A stretch of 64,000 bases of DNA from positions 1-64,000 of the forward strand of contig JANXCW010000003.1 of NCBI GenBank assembly GCA_025059775.1, given 5' to 3'. Origin of the DNA: Armatimonadota bacterium. Lineage in GTDB: Bacteria > Sysuimicrobiota > Sysuimicrobiia > Sysuimicrobiales > Sysuimicrobiaceae. Below the pieces are notes generated by a model that was not told the origin of the DNA, did no database searches, and saw only the letters and a list, made by a program, of their open reading frames with translations. The translations under genes were made by a program, and so were the position numbers. Positions 52,936-62,106 of this stretch are shown in pieces; positions within the stretch are counted from its first letter, which is position 1, and the number at the start of each line of letters is the position of its first letter.

Positions 52936-54132
52936 ATGCGGAACTTGGGGACGATCGGGGTGGCGGTGATCCTCGGATTTGCCGCGTTGCTGGCGGTTCC
53001 CAGCGGGGCCCAGGTGCGGCCCTTAAAGGTCGCGGCCCTGACACCCCTGAGCGGGCCGTTTGCCTTCTGGGGTGTGAACGTGCGGGATGGGATGCGCATG
53101 GCGGTGGAGGAGCTGAACGCGGCGGGGGGCGTGCTGGGACGCCCGGTGGAGTTTGTGGAGCGAGACGACCGCAACAGCCCCGCGGAAGCCATCAGCGCCT
53201 TCCGGTTCCTGGTAGAGCGGGAGGGGATCACGGCCGCGGGGGGAATGATCAGCAGTGACATCGGGACTGCCCTCGCGCGGGAGGCGGAAACGCTGCGGGT
53301 CCCCATCTTCCTCACGCGGGCTGGGGCGCACACCATCCTCCGGAGGAACAGCCGGTATACCTTCCGGACCTGCCTCGTGGCCTCTCCCATGTACGTGCAG
53401 GCGTCCGCGGCTCTCATGCAGTTCAACAAATACACCCGGGTGGGCGCCATCATCGCAGATTACGCCTGGGGACGGTCCTACATGCAATGGCTGGAGCGCT
53501 ACGTGCGTTCCATCCCAGGCATGCAGATCCAGATCGAGGTAGCCCCTGTGGTCACCTCGGACTTCACCCCGTACCTGCGCAGGTTGCAAGGCTTCAACCC
53601 TGAGTTCCTGGACATCGGGGGCCATCCGCCCGGTATTCCCGTGATCGTGCGTCAAGCCGTGGAGCTGGGGATGCGCCAGCAGATGTTCGGGGCCCACAAT
53701 CCGCCGGAGTGGATCGTGCAGCGGGCAGGAGAAGCCCTCTACGGGCGCTACGTGGACTACACCTGCGCGGATTTCACCCATCCCACCTTCCGTCGGCTGG
53801 CGGAGCGGTTCTACGCCGCCTACCGGCGTTACTTCGACGACAACGCCCTCTCGGGCTATGCCATCGTGAAGATGGTGGCGGATGCCGCGCGGAAAGCGAA
53901 CTCCACGGATCCCCGCCGCATCGCGGAGGTGATCCGGAAGGGGAGGTTCGTGCAGCCCGGATACGGATGGCCGCTGTCCTTCACGGAGTGGGGAGAGATG
54001 AAGGAGGCCCGTCCCATCATGTTCACCATCGAGCGGGGGGATCCGCCGGGCGGAATCTGCCCGAACTGCGGCTGGAAGCAGCGGCTCGAGTTCCGGGTTC
54101 CGCGTCTGGAGCCCTATGTCCCCGAGGAGTAA
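52936..54132 (+). CDS. Liv-type ABC substrate-binding protein (second system)
   Basis: A 398-residue periplasmic protein with a signal peptide (about 1-25). PLKVAALTPLSGPFAFWGVNVRDGMRMAVEELNAAGGVLG and FVERDDRNSPAEAISAFRFLV are family features. The C-terminus carries an unusual GICPNCGWKQRLEF (C-x-x-C), which might bind metal or form a disulfide. ATG 52936 follows GGGAGGTGAGGGAG. It is only distantly related to 48365. The next gene starts 17 bases before its stop. Confidence 0.9.
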   Translation: MRNLGTIGVAVILGFAALLAVPSGAQVRPLKVAALTPLSGPFAFWGVNVRDGMRMAVEELNAAGGVLGRPVEFVERDDRNSPAEAISAFRFLVEREGITAAGGMISSDIGTALAREAETLRVPIFLTRAGAHTILRRNSRYTFRTCLVASPMYVQASAALMQFNKYTRVGAIIADYAWGRSYMQWLERYVRSIPGMQIQIEVAPVVTSDFTPYLRRLQGFNPEFLDIGGHPPGIPVIVRQAVELGMRQQMFGAHNPPEWIVQRAGEALYGRYVDYTCADFTHPTFRRLAERFYAAYRRYFDDNALSGYAIVKMVADAARKANSTDPRRIAEVIRKGRFVQPGYGWPLSFTEWGEMKEARPIMFTIERGDPPGGICPNCGWKQRLEFRVPRLEPYVPEE

Positions 54133-54886
54133 CTCGCCCTTCCTCCGGTGTCGGGGGATCACGAAGCGTTTTGGGGGAATGGTGGCCCTCCGGGACGTGA
54201 CTTTCGAGGTGGAGGCTGGAGGCTTCGTGGGGTTGATCGGTCCCAACGGAGCGGGAAAGACCACCCTCCTCAGCGTGATCAACGGCCTGCTGTCGCCGGA
54301 TGAGGGCGTGGTGGAGCTGGAAGGTGAGCGCATCTCCGGGTTGCCCGCGCACGCGGTGACCCGTCGGGGAGTGGGGCGGGTGCTTCAGATCCCCCGGCTG
54401 TTCCCCCGCCTTACGGTGGAGGAGAACGTGTTGGTGGGGGGGCTGTTTGGGGGACCCCAGGGCATCCGCTGGCAGGAGGCCTTGCACCGGGCACGGGAGG
54501 CCCTGAGGCTGGTGGGGTTGGAGCGGAAACGGGAGGAGGTGCTCGGGCGGCTGAATACCCAGGAACGTCGCCTGGTGGACCTGGCGCGGGCCCTGGCCGC
54601 AAGGCCCCGGCTGCTGTTGGTGGACGAGCTCATGAGTGGGCTCAGCCTGGTGGAAATCGAGCAGTGTACCGCGCTGCTCCGGCGCATCCGGCAGGAGCTG
54701 GGGATCACCATTCTCTGGGTGGAACACGTGATGGAGGCGGTTCTGGGAACGGTGGAGCGCGTCATCGTCCTGGATCACGGCGCCATCATCGCGGATGGTC
54801 CGCCCGCACAGGTAGCCCGGGATCCCGTGGTGGTAGAAGCCTACCTGGGCGTGCCCATGCACGAGCTGGAAGGAGTAGGGAGATAG
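54116..54886 (+). CDS. livG: Liv-type ABC ATPase LivG (second system)
   Basis: A 256-residue ATPase with Walker A GPNGAGKTTLLSVINGL (about residue 43) and Walker B RLLLVDELMSGLSLVEI. The signature region reads LNTQERRLVDLARALA and lacks the LSGG core, as LivG proteins often do. The end matches WVEHVMEAVLGTVERVIVLDHG. ATG 54116 overlaps the binding-protein gene. Confidence 0.9.
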   Translation: MSPRSNSPFLRCRGITKRFGGMVALRDVTFEVEAGGFVGLIGPNGAGKTTLLSVINGLLSPDEGVVELEGERISGLPAHAVTRRGVGRVLQIPRLFPRLTVEENVLVGGLFGGPQGIRWQEALHRAREALRLVGLERKREEVLGRLNTQERRLVDLARALAARPRLLLVDELMSGLSLVEIEQCTALLRRIRQELGITILWVEHVMEAVLGTVERVIVLDHGAIIADGPPAQVARDPVVVEAYLGVPMHELEGVGR

Positions 54887-54889
54887 TCC

Positions 54890-55627
54890 ATGCTGGAAGT
54901 CCGGGATCTGTGGGCGGGCTATGACGGCACCGCGGTGGTCCGGGAGGTGGACCTGGAGGTGCCCGGGCGGGAAGCCACCGCGGTGCTGGGGCCTAATGGG
55001 GCAGGGAAGTCCACGCTCTTTCGGGCCATCGCGGGCCTGATCCGTCCCCAGCGGGGAGCGGTGATCTTCGAAGGGACTCCCATCCACGGGCTTCCGCCCC
55101 ATGAGATCTCCCGGCGGGGTCTCGTGTACGTGCCCGCGGAGCGGGAGCTCTTTCCACAGCTCACGGTTCTCGAGAACCTGGAGCTGGGAGCGTACAGTTC
55201 GCCTGGGGGATTCCAAAGCAGGCTGCGGCTGGTCTTCGATCTGTTCCCCCGCCTGGCGGAGCGGCGCCGGCAGCGGGCCGGCACCCTCAGCGGGGGCGAG
55301 CAGCAGATGCTGGCCATTGCCCGGGCCCTCATGGGCCGGCCTAAACTGATCCTGCTGGACGAACCCTCCACGGGCCTCGCGCCCCGCCTGGTGGCGGAGC
55401 TGTATCGCCAGCTGGAGGCGCTGCAGCGGGAAGGGGTGACCATCCTGCTCGCGGAGCAGCAGGTACGGTCGGCCCTGGCCCTGTGCCGCCGGGTCTACGT
55501 TCTCCGGGACGGACGGGTGGTATTCCGGGGAGCGGCCTCCGACCTGTGGGGGAAGTCGGAGCTGCGGCAGGCGTACTTAGGGGAGCTGCGGGGCATGGAG
55601 TCCGTAGGCGGGGTGGCGGGCGGATGA
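54890..55627 (+). CDS. livF: Liv-type ABC ATPase LivF (second system)
   Basis: A 245-residue ATPase with Walker A GPNGAGKSTLFRAIAGL, signature LSGGEQQMLAIARALM, Walker B KLILLDEPSTGLAPRLV and LLAEQQVRSALALCRRVYVL. It starts three bases after livG, and its stop overlaps the livH start (ATGA). Confidence 0.93.
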   Translation: MLEVRDLWAGYDGTAVVREVDLEVPGREATAVLGPNGAGKSTLFRAIAGLIRPQRGAVIFEGTPIHGLPPHEISRRGLVYVPAERELFPQLTVLENLELGAYSSPGGFQSRLRLVFDLFPRLAERRRQRAGTLSGGEQQMLAIARALMGRPKLILLDEPSTGLAPRLVAELYRQLEALQREGVTILLAEQQVRSALALCRRVYVLRDGRVVFRGAASDLWGKSELRQAYLGELRGMESVGGVAGG

Positions 55628-56481
55628 CGGGGATCGTGCTCGATGGACTCGTACAGGGATTGCAACTGGCCCTGTTGAGCGTGGGTGTGGTCTTCGTGTA
55701 CGGACTGGGAGGGGTTTTGAACCTGGCGCACGGGCAGGTGGCGGTATCCGGAGGGTTGGTGGCCGCCCTCCTGCTTCAGAGCCGTTGGCCTCCCGTGCTG
55801 GCCTGCGCGGCGGGAATCCTCTTTGCGGGATTCGTGGCCCTCCTGCTGGACCAGACCCTTCTACGTCAGGCCTACGCCCGCCGGGGGGAGGAGCGCCTGC
55901 TCCTGGGGATCATCCTGACCCTGGGGCTTTCCTTCGCCCTGGATGGACTATTTACCTGGCGGTACCCGAACCTGGCCCTGACCCTGCAGCTCTCCAGCCC
56001 CTACGTCCGGATCGGGGGGATTGTGGTGCGCACGGGGAGCCTGGCCGTGGCAGGTCTTGCCGTGGCCGCGTTCCTGGTTCTCCTGGCCTTCCTGAGGGGC
56101 ACCTTCCTGGGCAAGGCCATCCGGTGCATCATCCAGAACGAGGTAGGAGCCTGGCTGTGCGGGGTGGATGTGCACCGGGTGCGGACCCTCACGGTGGCCC
56201 TCAGCGGGCTTTTGGCAGGGGTCGCGGCGGTGGCGCAGGGCTTCTTCTCGTACCTGGGCCCCGAGATGGGGACGGAGTTCACCATTTTGAGCCTGATCGT
56301 GGCCGTGGTGGGCGGGGTCCGCAGCCTCACGGGCACCTTCCTCGCGAGCCTCATACTGGGGCTGGTGAACGCCACGTTGAGCTACGCGGTGGGGACCTAC
56401 GTCACCTGGATCGTGCTCCTGGCGGTGGCGGCTTCCACCCTGTTGATCCGGCCCGAGGGGCTGCTGGCGTACTGGCCATGA
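55624..56481 (+). CDS. livH: Liv-type ABC permease LivH (second system)
   Basis: A 285-residue membrane protein with about eight segments. VVFVYGLGGVLNLAHGQVAVSGG is the LivH signature (NLAHG), and AIRCIIQNEVGAWLCGVDVHRVR the ATPase loop. ATG 55624 is coupled to livF. Confidence 0.92.
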   Translation: MTGIVLDGLVQGLQLALLSVGVVFVYGLGGVLNLAHGQVAVSGGLVAALLLQSRWPPVLACAAGILFAGFVALLLDQTLLRQAYARRGEERLLLGIILTLGLSFALDGLFTWRYPNLALTLQLSSPYVRIGGIVVRTGSLAVAGLAVAAFLVLLAFLRGTFLGKAIRCIIQNEVGAWLCGVDVHRVRTLTVALSGLLAGVAAVAQGFFSYLGPEMGTEFTILSLIVAVVGGVRSLTGTFLASLILGLVNATLSYAVGTYVTWIVLLAVAASTLLIRPEGLLAYWP

Positions 56482-57542
56482 GCGGACGCCAGCTGGTCGT
56501 CCACGCCGTTCCGGTCCTGGCCGCGGGAGGGGTCCTCGTGATGGTGCCCTTCCTGCTCGGGGGAAGTCCCTATGGGCTGCGCATCGCGAGCCTCATGCTG
56601 ATCCTGGCCACCTACGCTGTGGCTTTCAACCTCCTGTTCGGACACACCCGTCAGCTCTTCCTCTGTGTGGGAGCCCTGGCGGGCCTGGGAGCGTACGCCT
56701 CCGTGATCCTGGTCCGGGATGCAGGATTCCCCCCCCTCCTGGCCGCCGTCCTTGCCACGCTGGGGGCGGCCTTGCTGGGAGGCTTCCTCAGCTACGTGGG
56801 CGTGCGTCGGGGGCTGGGGGTGCTGTTCGTGGGCATCATCACCGTGGCGGTCTCCCTCATCTTCCACAACCTCCTGCTGGGTCTGAGGGAGTATACGAAC
56901 GGGGAGACGGGGATCTCCACCCAGGGTTTGGGATTCGGTCTGGGGGAAGCGCCAACGCGCGCGTACTACGTCCTCCTCGGAGTCCTGGTGAGCTCCCTCA
57001 CCATCTACCAGCTCCTACTCCGGTCCCGATACGGGCTCGCCTTCCGGGCCCTGGGGGAAGACGAGCTGAACGCGGAGCTCTCCGGGATCGACGTGACGCG
57101 GTACAAGGTTGGGACCGCAGCCCTGGCTTCAGGCCTTATCGGGCTTGTAGGGGTCCTGTACGCGGACGTCAACGGGTTTATCAGTCCCTCCGTCTTCGCC
57201 CTGGGGCACGTGGATATCCCGGTGCTCCTCGCCCTGCTGCTGGGGGGGATAGGGACCACCTTGGGACCCGTGGTGGGAGCAGGACTGTTTACCCTGGTGG
57301 ACGAGCTCGTGCGCCCCTTCGGGCAGCTCACGGTGCTCACGTACGGCATCCTCCTGGTGGTGCTCTTCCTGGTCTTCCGGGAGGGGGTAGTGCCGTTCGC
57401 GGGACGTCTCCTCCTGCGGTTGGGCCGGGTACTCCTCCCGGGTATACCTAGGGAGGCCAGGGCCGGCTCCGGACGTTCCCCCCAGCCGGCAGGTGCGTCA
57501 GAGGGGGGTGTGGGACGTTCGGAATCCGCGGGGGGAGGGTAG
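56478..57542 (+). CDS. livM: Liv-type ABC permease LivM (second system)
   Basis: A 354-residue membrane protein. ILATYAVAFNLLFGHTRQLFLCVGALAGLGAY and FRALGEDELNAELSGIDVTRYKVGTAAL are LivM features. A Gly/Ser-rich C-terminal tail of about 35 residues after the last membrane segment is unusual. ATG 56478 overlaps the livH stop. Confidence 0.91.
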   Translation: MSGRQLVVHAVPVLAAGGVLVMVPFLLGGSPYGLRIASLMLILATYAVAFNLLFGHTRQLFLCVGALAGLGAYASVILVRDAGFPPLLAAVLATLGAALLGGFLSYVGVRRGLGVLFVGIITVAVSLIFHNLLLGLREYTNGETGISTQGLGFGLGEAPTRAYYVLLGVLVSSLTIYQLLLRSRYGLAFRALGEDELNAELSGIDVTRYKVGTAALASGLIGLVGVLYADVNGFISPSVFALGHVDIPVLLALLLGGIGTTLGPVVGAGLFTLVDELVRPFGQLTVLTYGILLVVLFLVFREGVVPFAGRLLLRLGRVLLPGIPREARAGSGRSPQPAGASEGGVGRSESAGGG

Positions 57543-57575
57543 ACTTTTCATTCTTTTGTGAAGGAGGTGAGACGC

Positions 57576-58004
57576 TTGCGAGAAGGACTTCCTGCTCGAC
57601 AGATGGACGATGAGGAGGTGGAGCGGCTGCGCTCCGTGTATGTGGATCTGATGGGTTTCGTGCCGCCCCGTATTCAGGCCCGCACGGACCTCCTCTCCCG
57701 TGTGGACCCGGAGGGGCTCCGGCTGCAAGAGGCCCTGCGGCGTCACTTCATGTACCCCAAGTGCTTCGACGTGAAGACAGCCCAGTTGATGTTGTTCGGG
57801 ATGTTGCTCGTGAACCTCCAGGACGCCGCGAAGCTGCACGCCATCGCGGCCCGCCGGGCCGGCGCCACCTGGGAGGAGCTGGCGGCGGTGGTGGGCCTTG
57901 CGTTCCTCTTCCGGGGGCTGTCGGCGGCGAACTACGGCTCCCAGATCCTCATGGAGATCGCGCAGGCGGAGGCACAGGAGGCAGAGCAAGCTGCGAGGAG
58001 GTGA
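57576..58004 (+). CDS. Carboxymuconolactone decarboxylase / AhpD-like family protein
   Basis: A 142-residue helical protein. [46 protein letters not shown] fits the CMD-fold core, including the late His, but it lacks the C-x-x-C of AhpD peroxidase reductants, so it is more like the decarboxylase branch. The start is TTG 57576, correctly spaced after AAGGAGGTGAG; GTG 57558 lies upstream of that ribosome site. It sits six bases before the extradiol dioxygenase, which suggests a step in aromatic degradation. Confidence 0.78.
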   Translation: MREGLPARQMDDEEVERLRSVYVDLMGFVPPRIQARTDLLSRVDPEGLRLQEALRRHFMYPKCFDVKTAQLMLFGMLLVNLQDAAKLHAIAARRAGATWEELAAVVGLAFLFRGLSAANYGSQILMEIAQAEAQEAEQAARR

Positions 58005-58009
58005 GGGAA

Positions 58010-58990
58010 ATGGTTCCACCCCTGGTGGCACAGTTGCTGCACGTGGAGCTGCTCACGCCCAAGCCGGAGGAGACCTACTGGTTCTTCCACGACCTCTTGG
58101 GGATGGAGGAAACCACCCGTCACGGACCCTCTGTGTACCTAAGAGCATATGAGGACACCTATCACCATACCCTGGTGATCACGGAGGCTCCCACCGCGGG
58201 GTTGGGACACATCGCGTGGCGGGCTCCGAGCCCCGAAGGACTGCAGGCGGCCGTGGAGCGGCTGGCGGAGAGCGGCTACGGATGCGGCTGGTCCGAGGGA
58301 GATGTGGGGCACGGGCCCGCGTATCGGTTCACCACACCGGAAGGCCACCCCATGGAGATCCTGTGGGAGGTCGAGTACTACCAGGCGCCTCCGGAGAAGC
58401 GCACCGCCCTGCGCAACCGGCCACAGCGGCGGCCCCTCCGGGGCGTTCCCGTGCGCCGGATCGACCATGTCAATCTCCTGGCAAGCTCCATTCCTCCCAT
58501 GCGGCGGTTCTTCCAGGAGGTGCTGGGCTTCCGCCTGCGGGAACAGAAGATCGGCGAAGGAGGAGTGGAGGTCGGTGCGTGGTTGAGCGTAAGCCCGCTT
58601 GTCCATGAAGTCGCGGTGATGCGGGATGCCACGGGTCAGCCGGGCCGGTTCCACCATCTTGCCTACTGGTACGGCTACCCTCAGCACCTTCTGGACATCG
58701 CGGACATCTTCAGCGATTATGGAGTCCGGATCGAGGCGGGACCTGGCAAGCACGGGACCACTCAGGCCTACTTCCTGTACGTGTTTGAGCCGGGGGGAAC
58801 CCGCATCGAGCTGTTCGGGGATACCGGGTACCTGATCTTCGACCCGGAGTGGAAGACGGTGGTCTGGGACGTGGCGAACGAAAGCGATCTGGAAAAGAGC
58901 AGCATCTGGTTCGGAGGGCGGCTGCCGGACACCTTCTACACCTACGGGGTGCCCTCCAGAACGTGGGAGCCTGCGCCCGTGGGGCGCTGA
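58010..58990 (+). CDS. Extradiol ring-cleavage dioxygenase, catechol 2,3-dioxygenase type
   Basis: A 326-residue two-domain vicinal-oxygen-chelate protein. The C-terminal domain carries the Fe(II) facial triad at almost the positions of XylE: His153 (RIDHVNLL), His215 or His216 (RFHHLAYW) and Glu267 (GTRIELF). The N-terminal domain (about 8-125) is the non-catalytic repeat ([24 protein letters not shown]). It cleaves catechol-like diols next to a hydroxyl to give a 2-hydroxymuconate semialdehyde, the substrate of the enzyme at 43967. ATG 58010 follows GAGGAGGTGAGGG. The exact diol cannot be told. Confidence 0.9.
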   Translation: MVPPLVAQLLHVELLTPKPEETYWFFHDLLGMEETTRHGPSVYLRAYEDTYHHTLVITEAPTAGLGHIAWRAPSPEGLQAAVERLAESGYGCGWSEGDVGHGPAYRFTTPEGHPMEILWEVEYYQAPPEKRTALRNRPQRRPLRGVPVRRIDHVNLLASSIPPMRRFFQEVLGFRLREQKIGEGGVEVGAWLSVSPLVHEVAVMRDATGQPGRFHHLAYWYGYPQHLLDIADIFSDYGVRIEAGPGKHGTTQAYFLYVFEPGGTRIELFGDTGYLIFDPEWKTVVWDVANESDLEKSSIWFGGRLPDTFYTYGVPSRTWEPAPVGR

Positions 58991-59003
58991 AGGAGAGAGG
59001 GCC

Positions 59004-60125
59004 GTGGGGAAAAGTCCCTTGGAGGCTTCGGGCCTGCCGTTGTTCTTCCGGATCGATCTGGCCCCGGACCGGATCCTGGGAAGACAAGCGGATGGCGAGA
59101 AGATCGTGGTACGTACCGCGGCCCGGTCGCTCTCCACCATGCAGAAGGAAGTCCTGGTAGCCCAGAGCGCCACGCGGGCCACTTGGCGGCTCGCCAGCGA
59201 CGAGGGGCCCTATCTCCTGGGCGATGATGTAGCGCCTCCGCTCCTGGCCCTTTTCAGCGTGGGGCTGGTAACGGACCTCGCGGAGGCGCTCCAACGGCAG
59301 ATGGTGTTGCGGGGTGCTCCGCGGAGGCCGGTGCAGCTTCAGCTGGACACCCGCTACACCATGAGAGGTTCGGCGACGCAAGGGACCCTCCGTGCGGGTG
59401 CGTACCCCGCCGGAGCTCTCTGTGCTCGGAGTGCTCCCGGAAGCGCTGATCCGGGAGGCGGTATGTGGGGCACCCGCGTACGGCCTTGTGCGTGCCGGAC
59501 TTGCGAACCGATTCTCCCTAGTCCACAACGGCCGTCCTCTGAGAACGGTACGGGTAAATCCCGCAGATACACCGATCCCTCCGGATCCTCATCCTTTCTT
59601 CGACGGGTTGCTTCCCGTGGAAGATCCGGGGGCGGTGGAACGGAACGGGCCCACGCCGAGGACGGAAGAGGACACCAGCCACCCGGGCTCGAGCCTGGCA
59701 GAGACGCAGGACCGGACCCTGCATCTCCAGGCCATCTGCGTGCAGACGTCAGAAGGGCTGTGGCACGTGGAGCAGCGCATGTACAACCCCCGCGGGACCA
59801 TCTTCCGGTTTCTCTGTGACCCATCGGGTATACGGGCCCCTGACCCTCTCACGTACCTCTCCGCAGGGATCGCCTTCTGCTTCATGACCCAGCTGGCACG
59901 CTTCGCCCGAATCCGGCGCAAGGACCTGCGGGCCTGCCGGGTGGCGCAGGACACAGGTTTCCGGATGGGAGGGGATGCGGAGCCCGTGGTGACCCACGTC
60001 TTTTTGGAGACGAGGAGGACGACGCCTTCGCACAGGAGCTCCTGGCCATGGGGGAGCACACCTGCTTCCTGCATGCCCTGTGCCGTACGGAGATGGAAGT
60101 GCAGATCCAGCCGCGCATGGTCTAG
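59004..60125 (+). pseudogene. Tandem OsmC-like domain protein with two frameshifts
   Basis: GTG 59004 (after AAGGAGAGAGG) begins a protein in frame 3. Family-like residues switch to frame 1 near 59385-59396 (VRTPPELSVLGVLPEALIREA) and back to frame 3 near 60000-60005, inside a T5 run, to end at TAG 60123-60125. Restored, it would be about 373 residues with two OsmC-like halves: GPYLLGDDVAPPLLALFSVGL (first) and DPLTYLSAGIAFCFMTQLARFAR with MGEHTCFLHALCRTE (second, keeping both cysteines). OsmC proteins reduce organic peroxides. One T missing from a T-run and an indel in a GTGCGGGTGCG repeat could be assembly errors, so the gene may be intact in the organism. Confidence 0.65.
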
Positions 60126-60128
60126 AGG

Positions 60129-60884
60129 ATGAGTCGGAGGCTCGGCACGGAAGCCCAACAGGCCCAGCCGGTCCTATACCGGTACCAGCAGATCAAGGAG
60201 CACCTCCTCCAGCAGATCCAGTCGGGCAAGCTGCGCACGGGAGACCGGATTCCCCCGGAGGAGGAACTGGCGGAGCGGTTCGGCGTGAGCCGTATGACCG
60301 CTCGTCAGGCGGTCATGGAGTTGGTGCGCGAGGGCTGGCTGTACCGTCGGCAGGGCGTGGGGACCTTCGTGACCCAGCCTCCCTTCGAACGCCAACTCAG
60401 CCGCCTCACCACCCTCTCGGAGGAGTTGGAGGCACGAGGGGAGGGGGATCGGCTCCGATCCCGGGTGCTCAGCTGGGGTACCCTTCCCGCGGCGCGGCCC
60501 GTGGCGGAGCTCTTCGATCTGCCCACCGGGACCCCCTTGCTCCGCGTGAGCCGGGTGCGGTACCTGGACGAGACTCCCCTCGCCCTCCAGGTGATCTACA
60601 TGCCTGCCCCGTTGGTCCGAGGACTGCGCCCCCAGGACCTGGAACGCGGGTCCGTGTACCGGGTGCTGGAGGACCGGCTGCGCCTGCGCATCCACCGGGC
60701 GGAGCAACGGGTGGAGGCGGTGCCCGCCACCCGCTTTCACGCCCGGGTACTGGAGGTACCCGAAGGTAGCCCCCTCCTTCTCGCCCGCAGGCGCGCCTAC
60801 CTTGTCACCGGCCAGCTGTTCGAGGTTACCCGCACCTACTACCGGGCCGACCGCTACTATTTCCAGGTCACCCTCTTCCGGTGA
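60129..60884 (+). CDS. GntR family transcriptional regulator, HutC/UTRA subfamily
   Basis: A 251-residue regulator. The winged helix is at about residues 17-82 (YQQIKEHLLQQIQSGKLRTG, VSRMTARQAVMELVREGWL, GVGTFV) and the UTRA ligand domain at about 95-245. HutC-type proteins bind GT-N-TA-N-AC palindromes and respond to small metabolites. A matching site lies 42 bases downstream of its stop, ahead of the gene at 60963, and a related one at 43192. Confidence 0.93.
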   Translation: MSRRLGTEAQQAQPVLYRYQQIKEHLLQQIQSGKLRTGDRIPPEEELAERFGVSRMTARQAVMELVREGWLYRRQGVGTFVTQPPFERQLSRLTTLSEELEARGEGDRLRSRVLSWGTLPAARPVAELFDLPTGTPLLRVSRVRYLDETPLALQVIYMPAPLVRGLRPQDLERGSVYRVLEDRLRLRIHRAEQRVEAVPATRFHARVLEVPEGSPLLLARRRAYLVTGQLFEVTRTYYRADRYYFQVTLFR

Positions 60885-60926
60885 GGCCCCGTGGGAAGGA
60901 ATTCCGGGAGGCGGCGACGTAGTGTA

Positions 60927-60938
60927 TTGTATAGACAA
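60927..60938 (+). promoter_or_regulatory. Probable HutC-type operator
   Basis: TTGTATAGACAA is a 12-base palindrome with one mismatched pair, and contains GTATAGAC, fitting the GT-N-TA-N-AC consensus of HutC/UTRA regulators. It lies between the regulator gene and the M24-like gene start at 60963, about 25 bases before it, where it would overlap a promoter. Confidence 0.6.
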
Positions 60939-60962
60939 ACCCGGCTGGCGGAGGGAATCACG

Positions 60963-62096
60963 GTGTCCACACAACCACCTCCGCGGGAGGAACGGGATTG
61001 GCGGATCCGCCGAATCCGGGCGGCCATGGCGGAGGCCGGACTGGAGGGGCTGCTCCTGTGGGGTCCCGCATGGCGGCGGGAGAACGTGCGCTACCTCACC
61101 GGGGCCCGGATCCGGGGAGGCTTCTCCGCGGTCTACCTGCCTGCGGTCGGGGAGCCTGCCGCCTTCGTCTCCCGGGAGGAAGACCGGTCCGCTGTGGAAC
61201 AAGCTGGCTGGGTTCAGGATGTTCGCCCGCTTGGGTTCCCTGAGTGTGCGGAGCTCGTGAGCCGGATCCGTGAGGGGGGATCCCCGGACCGGGTCGGGGT
61301 AGCCCTGTGGGAGCTCGTGCCGGAGGCCCTTGGGAGGGCGCTCCGGAGGGAGTTTCCCCGTACGCGCTGGGTACCCGCCACCGACCTATTGGATCGCCTC
61401 CGCATGACCAAAAGCCCCTGGGAGGTGGAGCAGGTTCGAAGGGCAGCCCGGGTGTGCGAGGTGGGGTGGGAAGCATTTCTGCATGCCCTCCGACCAGGCG
61501 TCGCGGAGTACGAGGTGGTGGCGGAGGTGGAGGGGACGCTGAAGCGGCTTGGGGCGGAGGACAACTTCCTGCTCATCGCCTCCGGCAGGGACGAGGTGAG
61601 AGGGATGACCCCGCCCGGCCGACGTCGCATCGAGCGGGGGGATCTCGTGCGCACCGAGCTCACCCCTCAGGTCAACGGGTACTGGGCCCAGATCTGCCGG
61701 ACCGCGGTGGTGGGAGCGCCTACGAAGCCTCAGATCCGGTCGCTGGAGCTGTTCCGGGAGGCGATGGAGGCGGGCTTGGCGGCCTGCCGACCAGGTGTCA
61801 CCGCCCACGAGGTGGCGAAGGCCCAGAACGACGTCTTCCGGAAGTACGGCTACGGGGAGTACTGCACGAGCCGGTACACCCGGGTGCGGGGACACGGACA
61901 TGGCCTGCACCTGGACGAGTGGCCCACCCTCCTGGAGGGTGTAGAGATCCCTCTGGAGGAGAACACGGTACTCATCGTGCACCCAAACACCTACACACCG
62001 CTGGCGGGCTACTTCGTGCTGGGGGATCCCGTGGTGGTCACCCGGGAGGGCTGCAAGCGACTGGTCCGCACAGAACCCATCCTGTTCGCCGTGTAG
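60963..62096 (+). CDS. M24 peptidase-fold protein (creatinase/prolidase superfamily), metal site degenerate
   Basis: A 377-residue pita-bread-fold protein: N-terminal creatinase domain (about 15-140), then the catalytic domain. Where metallo-M24 enzymes have D-x-G and S-D-x-T-RT this protein has ELTPQVNGYWAQICRT, so both Asp ligands are gone (Glu and Gln). The His motif is kept (GHGHGLHLDEWP), but the later E-P-G site reads VHPN. Such loss of metal is known in creatinase and some lyases of this fold. GTG 60963 is placed after the operator and follows GGAGGG. Its reaction is probably C-N hydrolysis or a lyase step, not aminopeptidase activity. Confidence 0.82.
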   Translation: MSTQPPPREERDWRIRRIRAAMAEAGLEGLLLWGPAWRRENVRYLTGARIRGGFSAVYLPAVGEPAAFVSREEDRSAVEQAGWVQDVRPLGFPECAELVSRIREGGSPDRVGVALWELVPEALGRALRREFPRTRWVPATDLLDRLRMTKSPWEVEQVRRAARVCEVGWEAFLHALRPGVAEYEVVAEVEGTLKRLGAEDNFLLIASGRDEVRGMTPPGRRRIERGDLVRTELTPQVNGYWAQICRTAVVGAPTKPQIRSLELFREAMEAGLAACRPGVTAHEVAKAQNDVFRKYGYGEYCTSRYTRVRGHGHGLHLDEWPTLLEGVEIPLEENTVLIVHPNTYTPLAGYFVLGDPVVVTREGCKRLVRTEPILFAV

Positions 62097-62106
62097 GGAG
62101 GAACCC

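Noticed and set aside
49936-54600. LivG proteins as inactive because LSGGQ is missing
   Set aside because: LivG ATPases commonly have a degenerate signature here, and both keep Walker A and B.
59392-60132. An independent gene starting at 59392
   Set aside because: It has no ribosome site and its sequence completes the OsmC-like half begun at 59004 and resumed in that frame after 60000. One frameshifted gene explains all pieces.
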